Notes under the pieces: generated by a model
The model's input: only the letters and a program-made list of their open reading frames with translations
Told to the model about the DNA's origin: nothing
Databases searched by the model: none
NCBI RefSeq assembly: GCF_023375815.1
Contig: NZ_CP067412.1
Coordinates: forward strand, 1,798,001-1,862,000
Reading direction: 5' to 3'
Length of the DNA stretch: 64,000 nt
From: Pseudomonas sp. HS6
Lineage (GTDB): Bacteria; Pseudomonadota; Gammaproteobacteria; Pseudomonadales; Pseudomonadaceae
Part shown: positions 8,749 through 16,657 of the stretch, piece by piece
How the letters are laid out: every line of letters begins with the position of its first letter
How positions within the stretch are numbered: position 1 is the stretch's first letter
Program-made: the position numbers and the translations under genes

Positions 8749-11289
8749 ATGGAACTGGCCAGCCTGATCGGACGCCTCAACCCGGACAACCGCCGCGCCC
8801 TCGAACGCGCCGCGCAACGGTGCTTGCAGCGCGGGCATCACTTTGTCGAGATCGAGCATTTGTTGCTGGAACTGCTCGACATCGAGGGCGGTGATTTTGC
8901 GTTTCTGCTGCCGCGTTTCGGGCTGGAGCGGGATGCACTGACGGCTGAAATCAACAAGGCGCTGGATCTATTCAAGGCGGGGAGCACCCGCACACCGGCG
9001 CTGTCCTCCCACACGCTGGGATTGTTGGAAGACGCCGTGGTACAGGCCAGTGTGCTGGGGGTGGACAGTATTCGTTCCGGGCTGCTGTTGCTGGCATTGA
9101 TCGATCGCGACGAACGCCGCAGCTTGTTGCTCAACAGTGCTTCGTCATTGTTGCGGATTCCGAAAGAAGCCCTGCGCGCGAACCTGCTGGAGTGGACGGA
9201 AAGTTCCCGCGAGCACGTCGGCCCGCGCTCAGTGTCTTCTGGAAATCCTGCGCCGCGACAGGACTCGGTACTGGATCAATACACCCAGGACCTGACCGCC
9301 GACGCCCACGCCGGACGCATCGATCCGATCGTCGGCCGCGACGGCGAAATCCGCCAGTGCATCGATATTCTTTTGAGGCGCCGGCAAAACAATCCGATTC
9401 TGGTCGGCGCACCCGGTGTGGGCAAAACCGCCGTGGTCGAGGGCCTGGCGCTGCGCATCGCTGCCGGGGACGTGCCGCCCTCCTTGCAGGAAGTCAGTCT
9501 GCGGGTGCTCGACCTCGGTCTGTTGCAGGCAGGCGCGGGAGTCAAAGGTGAATTCGAACAACGGCTCAAAGGGGTGATCGACGCGGTGCGCAGCGCCGAT
9601 AAGCCGATCATCCTGTTCATCGACGAGGCGCACACCTTGATCGGCGCTGGCGGAGCCGAGGGTGGCAGCGATGCGGCCAACTTGCTCAAACCGGCGCTGG
9701 CCCGTGGTGAGCTACGCACGTTGGCCGCCACGACCTGGATGGAATACAAGAAATACTTCGAAAAAGACCCGGCCCTCGCCCGCCGCTTCCAGCTTGTGCA
9801 AGTGGAGGAGCCGGACGAAATCACCGCCGTGGAAATGCTCCGTGGCGTGGCCGCCAAGCTCGAACAACACCACGGCGTGCTAGTGCTGGATGCGGCGATC
9901 CACGAAGCGGTGAAGCTATCGCACCGCTACATCTCCGGCCGCCAGTTGCCGGACAAAGCCATCAGCGTCCTCGACACCGCGTGCGCCCGCGTCGCCCTCG
10001 GCCAGCACGACGTGCCGCCACCGCTGGAGAGCCTGCGCCATCGCCAGCAAAGCCTGAAAGAAGAAGTTGAGCGCCTGCGTCGTGAACAGGCCACTGGGCT
10101 GGATCACCGCGAGCGCATCACCCTGCTGGAAAGTGAATCGAAGACCAACGTCCAGGCGATCCGTGAACTGGAAACCCGCTGGAGCGAAGAGCGCGTCGCC
10201 GTGCGCGAACTCCTCGACACCCGCCGCGAACTGCTCGACCTCAGTGAACGCGCCGACAGTGAAAAACCCGACGAAGCCACCGACAGTCGCATCGACCATC
10301 TGGCCGCCGAACTGCTGCGCCTGGAGGCCGGGCTTGATGCGATTCGCCAGGACGATCCGCTGGTGCCCGAGCAAGTCGACAGCAAAACCGTCGCTGCCGT
10401 GATCGCGGGATGGACGGGCATTCCGGTCGGCAAAATGCTCGCCGACGAAGCCCACGCAGTGCGCACGCTTGGCCAGCGCATGGGCTTGCGCGTGATGGGC
10501 CAAACCACGGCGCTCGCGACCATCGCCCAGCGCCTCCAGGCCTACCGCGCCGGGCTGACCGATCCGCAGAAACCGGTCGGTGTGTTCCTGCTGGTCGGCC
10601 CCACGGGTGTTGGCAAAACCGAAACCGCGTATGCGTTGGCCGACGCGTTGTACGGCGGCGAACGCAACCTGATCAGCATCAACCTCTCCGAATACCAGGA
10701 AGCCCACACCGTCAGCCAACTCAAAGGCGCGCCGCCCGGCTATGTCGGTTATGGCAGCGGTGGCGTGCTGACCGAGGCGGTGCGGCGCAAACCGTATTCG
10801 GTGGTGTTGCTGGATGAAATCGAGAAGGCACACCCGGATGTTCTGGAAGCGTTCTACAACGTGTTCGACAAAGGCTTGATGGAGGACGGGACGGGGCTGG
10901 TCGTCGATTTCAAAAACACCGTGATGCTCGCCACCAGTAACGTCGGGGCTGAACTGTTGCTCGACACCCCGGTGGCACACATCGGCTCCGAAGCGTTCAA
11001 CGAAGCGCTGCACAAAGTCCTCCTGCAAGCGTTCCGCCCGGCGTTTCTGGCACGCATGACGGTGGTCGCGTACCGGCCGCTGGATGAGTCGACCCTGGAA
11101 GGGATTGTGCTGGCGAAGCTGGAGAAATTGCGCGGGCGCTACAAGGCGGCGACCGGCAAACAGTTCGAGTTTGATTCGGGAATTGTGAAAGCTGTGCTCG
11201 CCAAATGCAGCGCTGCCGGCGCGCGGGATGTCGAGAATGTATTGATGACGCAGGTGACGGGGAAATTGGCGGAATGGGTGTTGGAGTGA
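8749..11289 (+). CDS. clpV: T6SS sheath-recycling ATPase ClpV (TssH)
   Basis: The 846-residue AAA+ protein disassembles contracted sheath. An N-terminal Clp repeat domain (about 1-150, ClpV-type) precedes AAA-1 with Walker A G-x-x-x-x-G-K-T at 220-227 and Walker B I-I-L-F-I-D-E-A-H. A helical middle domain (about 420-500) and AAA-2 follow, with Walker A at 617-624, Walker B V-V-L-L-D-E-I-E and the pore loop G-Y-V-G-Y-G. Both ATP sites look intact. The length and the T6SS context distinguish it from housekeeping ClpB. It closes the core operon; the next gene is 83 bases on and looks unlike the T6SS core in composition. Confidence 0.96.
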   Translation: MELASLIGRLNPDNRRALERAAQRCLQRGHHFVEIEHLLLELLDIEGGDFAFLLPRFGLERDALTAEINKALDLFKAGSTRTPALSSHTLGLLEDAVVQASVLGVDSIRSGLLLLALIDRDERRSLLLNSASSLLRIPKEALRANLLEWTESSREHVGPRSVSSGNPAPRQDSVLDQYTQDLTADAHAGRIDPIVGRDGEIRQCIDILLRRRQNNPILVGAPGVGKTAVVEGLALRIAAGDVPPSLQEVSLRVLDLGLLQAGAGVKGEFEQRLKGVIDAVRSADKPIILFIDEAHTLIGAGGAEGGSDAANLLKPALARGELRTLAATTWMEYKKYFEKDPALARRFQLVQVEEPDEITAVEMLRGVAAKLEQHHGVLVLDAAIHEAVKLSHRYISGRQLPDKAISVLDTACARVALGQHDVPPPLESLRHRQQSLKEEVERLRREQATGLDHRERITLLESESKTNVQAIRELETRWSEERVAVRELLDTRRELLDLSERADSEKPDEATDSRIDHLAAELLRLEAGLDAIRQDDPLVPEQVDSKTVAAVIAGWTGIPVGKMLADEAHAVRTLGQRMGLRVMGQTTALATIAQRLQAYRAGLTDPQKPVGVFLLVGPTGVGKTETAYALADALYGGERNLISINLSEYQEAHTVSQLKGAPPGYVGYGSGGVLTEAVRRKPYSVVLLDEIEKAHPDVLEAFYNVFDKGLMEDGTGLVVDFKNTVMLATSNVGAELLLDTPVAHIGSEAFNEALHKVLLQAFRPAFLARMTVVAYRPLDESTLEGIVLAKLEKLRGRYKAATGKQFEFDSGIVKAVLAKCSAAGARDVENVLMTQVTGKLAEWVLE

Positions 11290-11372
11290 GCATATTCACT
11301 TCAAGCCTTCGCTCGACTGCCCCTCTGTGCTTGTCCTTATCAGCACCATAAAATGACTCAACGGGATCTGTG

Positions 11373-12302
11373 ATGGCCTATTACTCCGCGCAAGACCTAG
11401 TGCTTTTCTCTGCAATCATCGCAGCAGCGACTCGCGAAAGAGATTGGGACTACGGAACAGGCAACAACTTAAAAGGCACCACGGTTCAAGAAGTTCAATG
11501 TATGCAGATCGGCGAAAATATTTATATCGCCTGCAATAACGGAGAACATGCACGAGTTGCCAGCTTTTTGCAGGCGTTCGGCGTGTCCGATCATGGCAGC
11601 TTTATTTTGTGCCTGAAATACTGCCATCATTTGTACACGATGCCACATGCAGATAAAGTTAATCTACTGGGTGTCGGAAACGACTTGAAATATAGCGGCC
11701 CCGAACAAAAAGCCATTGATTATTCGGCTCCCAGCCACGTGCACGTCAGACCTTTGAGCGAAAAGCAACTGACTACCGCCAAGACCCTCATATCAGTGGA
11801 TAGCGATCAACCGTTGGAGAAGCGTCAATTGGCGTATTTCCTTAGAAAGTTTGTCGGCACGGATCCAAATCCAAAGTTCACCTGCCCTCCGTACGGAGCT
11901 TCACTGCTGATAAAAAGCTGCAGCGATGCCAAAGCCATCAACGTACTGGAAGACTCCCTCACTGTTCACGCGGAGCTAAAACTTCTACGCATGGTGGCAG
12001 AGGAAAAACTGGCAGGAAGAATGATGTCCGTTCGACGGGTCAATCTCGGCGGACTGAAGCAAGCCTGCGTCCCGTGTGCCCGCTGGATAGAACTCTACAA
12101 TGCCTGGATGAAGGTGCAGTTCAAAACAAGTGTGGAATTACCGCCCCCCCCTGAGTCCCGAGAGCAAGGATCCGGGGCGGGAAATCGCCCATTAATTGGA
12201 GGTATTACAGGTTACGGAAACTATGTAAAAAACCTGTTCAATGGCGTGAAAAACGAAAGCTTCGAGGATATTTCAAGACATAAAGATGACGAAATCCTGT
12301 GA
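11373..12302 (+). CDS. Deaminase-fold protein, candidate T6SS-linked effector
   Basis: I do not recognise a named gene. The 309-residue product has the zinc signature of the nucleic-acid/nucleotide deaminase superfamily: His-Ala-Glu at 199-201 followed by Cys-Val-Pro-Cys at 232-235, in the setting G-G-L-K-Q-A-C-V-P-C-A-R-W. Spacing and surroundings recall the toxin-type OTT_1508-like deaminases, but this is by eye. Residues 1-190 are unassigned; the C-terminal ~70 residues are Pro/Gly-rich, then charged. No signal peptide or T6SS delivery domain (PAAR, Rhs, MIX) is seen. A GTG lies 3 bases upstream of the chosen ATG. The gene sits between clpV and vgrG and looks AT-richer than both, suggesting acquisition. 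Role as toxin or defence enzyme is inference. Confidence 0.6.
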   Translation: MAYYSAQDLVLFSAIIAAATRERDWDYGTGNNLKGTTVQEVQCMQIGENIYIACNNGEHARVASFLQAFGVSDHGSFILCLKYCHHLYTMPHADKVNLLGVGNDLKYSGPEQKAIDYSAPSHVHVRPLSEKQLTTAKTLISVDSDQPLEKRQLAYFLRKFVGTDPNPKFTCPPYGASLLIKSCSDAKAINVLEDSLTVHAELKLLRMVAEEKLAGRMMSVRRVNLGGLKQACVPCARWIELYNAWMKVQFKTSVELPPPPESREQGSGAGNRPLIGGITGYGNYVKNLFNGVKNESFEDISRHKDDEIL

Positions 12303-12621
12303 ATCGTCAAACACTTGAATAAGAGTTAAGGGAACTGAGTTAAGTAGTTAAGGGGACAGTTAAGGGGACAGATTTATTTATGCGAAACAAATAAATCCGT
12401 CCCCTTTAGCTTCAAACACTTGAATAAGAGTTAAGGAAACTGAGTTAAGTAGTTAAGGGGACAAGTAGTTAAGGGGACAGATTTATTTAGAGTAGTTAAG
12501 GGGACAGATTTATTTATGCGAAACAAATAAATCCGTCCCCTTTAGGCCCAGGGGGCGTCCCCTTTAGGCCCCCTTACCTGCCAACGCGCCATTCAATTTC
12601 TTATCGTCGCCGGAGTGAAAA
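12303..12621. repeat. Duplicated hairpin repeats between two T6SS-cluster accessory genes
   Basis: This non-coding 319-base gap holds two related units starting at 12308 and 12413 (offset 105). Each begins with a ~50-base direct repeat and ends with a hairpin whose arms read AAGGGGACAGATTTATTT and AAATAAATCCGTCCCCTT around a 9-base loop: 12362-12408 and 12499-12545. The second unit also has an extra partial copy at 12472-12489. Two copies of CCCCTTTAGGCCC follow at about 12537-12570. The motif resembles the GGGGACAGATTTATTT repeats I associate with REP-type (RAYT) sequences in proteobacteria. A GGAG ribosome site for the next gene lies at about 12612. Confidence 0.8.
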
Positions 12622-13452
12622 ATGCAAGTTTTTGCAAGGGTCAACGACAATAAAATCATCACACTGGAGGTCACCGGTGACAACACGATACGAGAGTTGG
12701 TAGCACTGGCACTGAACAAGCAGTATTCCGGATTTGCCATTCCAGCGGACGAGCGCATCAGAGTCAGATATCAAAACAGGACCCTGGCGCTGAATGTGAC
12801 ACTGACAAACTGCAACGTACAGAAGGAAACGACTTTCAGTGTCGTGGTGCTGCCCGCGCAGAGCAGTCTGATCGATAACGAGGTCCTCGGCGGCCTGCAA
12901 CAATTCCTGCATGTGGCGGCAGCCGAAACCAACACTAACGAAATCACGTTTATCGGCGTGGGCAGTTACGACAATGGACATCACAATGCTGAATCCATAA
13001 CGCGTCAACAGTGCCCCACTGCCCTGCTCGAATATTGCCTCAAAAACCGCGTCGACCTGAACATCATCTTTATTGATCCGGGTTTCAAAACTGACTCTGT
13101 CATGCCACCGCAGGTTTACCACTCCGGAGAATGGGCCCTGCTGCACAAGGAACTGGGTGGAAAAATCCGCCAGTACAAACATCAACCTGCGGTCGCCCGA
13201 ATGGCGTGCGATATCTGGCTCACGACTTTCGCCACCGGTATCGCGGAATATGGGTCAGACCTGAAAAACCAGGGCCGGGTCGTCGCCACTATTGATTTGC
13301 CCACTCTGTTTTCTGCCGTTACCAAATACTCCGGTACGTGCCTTATTTGCGGAAATTTTTACGCATCGCCAACTGATACCTCACAGTTTTTTACCCTAGG
13401 TGATGAACAAACGATCTGCGCGACCGGATTCGACGTTAATCCGCCACATTGA
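12622..13452 (+). CDS. Ubiquitin-like-domain protein of unknown function
   Basis: The 276-residue product starts with a region that reads like ubiquitin: Met-Gln-Val-Phe, then K-I-I-T-L-E-V, D-N-T-I, I-P-A-D near residue 40, and N-V-Q-K-E-T-T at about 64-70, at the same relative places as ubiquitin's MQIF, KTITLEV, DTI, IPPD and NIQKEST. This is a beta-grasp domain of about 78 residues. There is no C-terminal Gly-Gly at the domain boundary. Residues ~80-276 are an unassigned alpha/beta-looking domain with G-V-G-S-Y-D-N-G-H-H, N-I-I-F-I-D-P-G-F and a C-x-x-C in T-C-L-I-C-G. A GGAG site precedes the ATG. It lies between the deaminase-fold gene and vgrG; function and any link to either are inference. 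Confidence 0.65.
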   Translation: MQVFARVNDNKIITLEVTGDNTIRELVALALNKQYSGFAIPADERIRVRYQNRTLALNVTLTNCNVQKETTFSVVVLPAQSSLIDNEVLGGLQQFLHVAAAETNTNEITFIGVGSYDNGHHNAESITRQQCPTALLEYCLKNRVDLNIIFIDPGFKTDSVMPPQVYHSGEWALLHKELGGKIRQYKHQPAVARMACDIWLTTFATGIAEYGSDLKNQGRVVATIDLPTLFSAVTKYSGTCLICGNFYASPTDTSQFFTLGDEQTICATGFDVNPPH

Positions 13453-13505
13453 CGGTCACCCAGAACCATCGTTCATGAATTGCACTATCCGTTAGAGATC
13501 AATCC

Positions 13506-15515
13506 ATGCCTCGCTCCACCGATAGCAACACCAGCCTCTCGCTCACCGCCCCCTCGCTGGCGGCGCTTTACCCTGAGTCGTTGTCGGGCGATGAAGCGCT
13601 CAACGCACTAAGCGCACAAACCCTCAACGGCCTCAATGACGGCACGCCCCTCACGCTGACCAGCGCCGTCGCCACCCATGTCACCACCACCCTGCACAAC
13701 GACGCCCAACTCCGTCCCTTCGACGCGCTGGTCGCCGAGATTCGCCAGCTTCCAGCCGACGCCACCGCCGAGCGCTATCAGCTGGTATTAAGACCATGGC
13801 TCTGGTGGCTGACCCTGGCCAGCAACAACCGGGTATTCCAGAATCTCGCCACGCCGGACATCGTTACGACGATTTTCAAAGCACACGGTTTCACCGATTT
13901 CAAACTCTCGCTGACCGGCAGCTACTCCCCGCGCGAATACTGCGTGCAGTACGGCGAGACCGATTTCGCCTTCGTCTCGCGGCTGTTGGAAGAGGAAGGC
14001 ATCTTCTGGTTCTTCACGCATGAGGACGGCAAGCACACGCTGGTGCTCGGAGACAGCAACGATGCGTTCGTGCAGATCCCCAACGGGCCGAAGGTCAAGT
14101 ATCTGGGCCAGCAAATGGGCGACCGTGAGCTGCACGGCATCCGCTCAGGCCAAGTGTGCTTGCAGGCTGTCGCGAGCGCGTATCGAACGACGGACTACGA
14201 GTTCACCACGCCGACCACTTCACTCTATGGCCAGGCCGAAGCCGTGGCCGGGCCGCGCTCGATCTATGAGCATCCCGGTGGTTACAACGCCAAGGCTCGG
14301 GGTGATGCATTAACCAAACAGCGGGTCGACGGTTTGCGCAGTGAGGAGAAACGCTTTGTCGGCGAAAGCGACTGTCGCTGGCTGATTCCGGGCCATTGGT
14401 TCACCCTCGACGGCCACGAAGACGCGAGCCTGAACATCGATTGGGTCGTAACACACGTCACCCACGACACCAGTCACGAAAGCTATCGCAACCGCTTCGA
14501 AGCGATCCCCAAAGCCACACCGTTCCGCCCGCCACGCACCACACCCAAACCGCGCATGCATCCGCAGACCGCCATCGTGGTCGGCAAGTCCGGCGAGGAA
14601 ATCTGGACCGACGAGTATGGCCGGATCAAGTTACAGTTCCCCTGGGATCGCGATGGCAAGAACGACGAAACCAGTTCCTGCTGGGTGCGGGTGGTGTTGC
14701 CCTGGAGCGGCAAGGGCTTCGGCATGCAGTTCGTACCGCGCATTGGCCAGGAAGTCATCGTGACCTTTATCGACGGCGATCCGGACCGACCGCTGGTCAC
14801 CGGTTGCGTCTACAACGGCGACAACGCCCTGCCCTATGCCTTGCCCGCCAACCAGACCCAATCCGGGATCAAGACCCAGTCATCCAAGGGGGGCGGCGGT
14901 TTCAACGAGCTGCGTTTCGAGGACAAGAAGGATGCCGAAGAGGTGTTCCTGCAAGCGCAAAAAGACCTGAAGCTCAACGTGCTCAACGACACCACCGCCA
15001 CCGTCGGCCACGACGAAACCCTCACCGTACAGAACGCCCGCACCCGCACGGTCAAGGACGGCGACGAAACCGTGACGCTGGAGAAAGGCAAACGCAGCGT
15101 AACCATCCAGACCGGCAGCGACAGCCTCGATGTGAAGGACAGCCGCACGGTAAAAGTCGGCGCCGATCAGAATCACAGCACCGGCGGCAACTACACCGAC
15201 AAGGTCACGGGCGACTACAGCCTGACGGTGGACGGCAACCTGACAATCAAGGTCAGCGGCACCCTCACGCTGCAAAGCGGCGGCAGTTTCACGATCAAGA
15301 GCGGTGCGGATCTGGCAACCTCGGCCAGCACCTCGATCACCCAGAAAGCCGGCACCGCCATGACCAACCAGGCCGGCACCTCGCTGGACAACAAGGCCGG
15401 CACTACGCTGACCAATGATGCCGGCATCAGCCTGACCAACAAGGGCGCGGCCTCGCAGACCGTGGACGGTGGCGGCATGCTGACCATCAAGGGCGGTCTG
15501 GTACAGGTCAACTGA
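13506..15515 (+). CDS. vgrG: T6SS spike protein VgrG with DUF2345 region
   Basis: VgrG (669 residues) is the trimeric spike on the Hcp tube. The gp27-like part covers about 1-345 (Y-C-V-Q-Y-G-E-T-D-F-A-F-V-S-R-L-L-E-E-E-G near 155). The gp5-like OB domain begins about residue 350 (T-D-E-Y-G-R-I-K-L-Q-F-P-W-D, then G-F-G-M-Q-F-V-P-R-I-G-Q-E-V). From about 460 a repetitive beta-prism/DUF2345-type tail contains many short G-x-x-x-T and Asn-Lys-Ala-Gly-Thr-like repeats. No extra enzymatic domain is visible after it, so it is a structural spike that may carry separate cargo. It heads a short unit with the MORN protein 12 bases downstream. Confidence 0.95.
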   Translation: MPRSTDSNTSLSLTAPSLAALYPESLSGDEALNALSAQTLNGLNDGTPLTLTSAVATHVTTTLHNDAQLRPFDALVAEIRQLPADATAERYQLVLRPWLWWLTLASNNRVFQNLATPDIVTTIFKAHGFTDFKLSLTGSYSPREYCVQYGETDFAFVSRLLEEEGIFWFFTHEDGKHTLVLGDSNDAFVQIPNGPKVKYLGQQMGDRELHGIRSGQVCLQAVASAYRTTDYEFTTPTTSLYGQAEAVAGPRSIYEHPGGYNAKARGDALTKQRVDGLRSEEKRFVGESDCRWLIPGHWFTLDGHEDASLNIDWVVTHVTHDTSHESYRNRFEAIPKATPFRPPRTTPKPRMHPQTAIVVGKSGEEIWTDEYGRIKLQFPWDRDGKNDETSSCWVRVVLPWSGKGFGMQFVPRIGQEVIVTFIDGDPDRPLVTGCVYNGDNALPYALPANQTQSGIKTQSSKGGGGFNELRFEDKKDAEEVFLQAQKDLKLNVLNDTTATVGHDETLTVQNARTRTVKDGDETVTLEKGKRSVTIQTGSDSLDVKDSRTVKVGADQNHSTGGNYTDKVTGDYSLTVDGNLTIKVSGTLTLQSGGSFTIKSGADLATSASTSITQKAGTAMTNQAGTSLDNKAGTTLTNDAGISLTNKGAASQTVDGGGMLTIKGGLVQVN

Positions 15516-15527
15516 CAAGGAGTCGCC

Positions 15528-16070
15528 ATGGCGATCACACCGCTGGATTTGCAGCAGGATGACAAACACCTCAAGGGCCGCTTGCAGGACGGGCAACTTG
15601 ACGGTCCTTTGAACATCAAGGATGACGGTCGCCCACAGGCGGATCTGAATTACAGTCGGGGCGAATTGCAGGGCACGTCCCTGCTCTATCACCCCAACGG
15701 CAAGGTCTCGGCGCAGATGCCGTTTGTGCGCGACAAGCTGCAAGGCGTCGCCAGTTTTTATGCGCCCGAAGGTTTCTTGCAGCGCAAGGCCACCTACCGG
15801 CGCGGGTTGTTGCATGGCGAGGCGTTCAATTACTTTCCCGACGGCCAAGTAGCGGAGGCCGAGTTCTATCGCGACGGCGTGCGTGAGGGGCGCTATCAGC
15901 GCTTTCATCCCAACGGCAAACCGGCGGTGGATGCGCGCTATCTGAATGGGCAGTTGATGGAGCCCGAACAAGGGTTCGCCGAGGACGGGCGGCCGCTGGA
16001 TGCCGATGGCAAGCCGATTTCCCGGGTGCGCTGGTGGTTTCGCAAGTGGACGGATCCGGCGCAGGCCTGA
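15528..16070 (+). CDS. MORN/YwqK-repeat protein downstream of vgrG
   Basis: This 180-residue protein contains about four to five MORN-like repeats at residues 35-145, recognisable as G-x-L-x-G-x-x-x-x-Y-x-P-N-G-K units (Y-H-P-N-G-K, Y-F-P-D-G-Q, F-H-P-N-G-K). MORN proteins of this type often follow vgrG in Pseudomonas T6SS islands; whether they act as chaperone, adaptor or immunity protein is not established for this one. AAGGAG lies before the ATG. The C-terminus is basic with W-W-F-R-K-W. It has no signal peptide. Its stop codon lies 1 base from that of the convergent PAAR-like gene. Confidence 0.8.
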   Translation: MAITPLDLQQDDKHLKGRLQDGQLDGPLNIKDDGRPQADLNYSRGELQGTSLLYHPNGKVSAQMPFVRDKLQGVASFYAPEGFLQRKATYRRGLLHGEAFNYFPDGQVAEAEFYRDGVREGRYQRFHPNGKPAVDARYLNGQLMEPEQGFAEDGRPLDADGKPISRVRWWFRKWTDPAQA

Positions 16071-16071
16071 C

Positions 16072-16467
16072 TCAGGGAATCAACATCTGCATCTGCCCCG
16101 GCATCACAATCTTGATCACCCCCGCCCAGTTGCACATCAACGTGCTGTTGGCATCGATCGCCGGCATCCCGCCCAGCAGCAGGGTCGGCGCGCCGCCGGG
16201 GATCCACGGCGAGGCGGTGGCGGGAATGCACGGCATCGGCGTCAGCACACCCAACGCGGCAGCCGTGGCAGCGGCGACCATCGGGTTGGCCATGCTCATG
16301 CACATGCCGAACGTGGTGACGTTGACCAGCGGAATGTGATCCATGATGTTCGCCGCCGGCATTCCCCCGGTCAGCGTGCGGTTGACCGGCAGCACGTTGA
16401 GCACCGCCGGCGCGGCGCCGAAACTGCATTGCAGGGTGGCGCTGGCACAGACTTGCGGGCAGCCCAT
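16072..16467 (-). CDS. PAAR-like DUF4280 protein
   Basis: The 131-residue protein begins M-G-C-P-Q-V-C-A-S-A-T-L-Q-C-S-F-G and carries the Cys-rich, Pro/Gly-rich layout of DUF4280 (PAAR-like) proteins, which are thought to cap the VgrG spike. Conserved-looking elements include G-G-M-P-A-A-N-I-M-D-H, M-C-M-S-M-A-N-P, T-P-M-P-C-I-P and G-G-M-P-A-I-D. The frame extends 27 bases upstream, but the ATG at 16467 has a GGAG site and gives the family start. It is transcribed toward vgrG and the MORN gene, so it needs its own promoter in 16468-16657. Confidence 0.85.
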   Translation of the reverse strand: MGCPQVCASATLQCSFGAAPAVLNVLPVNRTLTGGMPAANIMDHIPLVNVTTFGMCMSMANPMVAAATAAALGVLTPMPCIPATASPWIPGGAPTLLLGGMPAIDANSTLMCNWAGVIKIVMPGQMQMLIP

Positions 16468-16657
16468 TTCAAAGCTCCTTCCTGGACACGGCATACCCGC
16501 TAAACCTTAGTCGCCTGCGGCCCGCCGCGCACATTCCCAAAGGTGATTATCGTCCAACACGCTAACCTATAAGACCGAACCGCGCTTGTGACCGCCCGAG
16601 CGCGCCATTAGATTAGCCAATGATGTCTGGCCTCCAAAATAAGCAGAAGGGATAAGC

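Noticed and set aside
8749..11289. Housekeeping ClpB instead of ClpV
   Set aside because: Position at the end of the tss operon and a ClpV-type N-terminal domain argue for the T6SS protein.
12308..12575. CRISPR-like array
   Set aside because: The repeats are hairpins in a two-copy duplication with no regular unique spacers and no cas genes nearby.
11373..13452. A bacterial ubiquitin-conjugation (Bil-like) operon
   Set aside because: No E1, E2 or deubiquitinase gene is present and the ubiquitin-like domain has no terminal Gly-Gly, so conjugation is unsupported.
16000..16503. A plus-strand frame opposite the PAAR-like gene
   Set aside because: It is antisense to a recognisable DUF4280 protein and its composition (His/Arg/Gly-rich) is that of a shadow frame.
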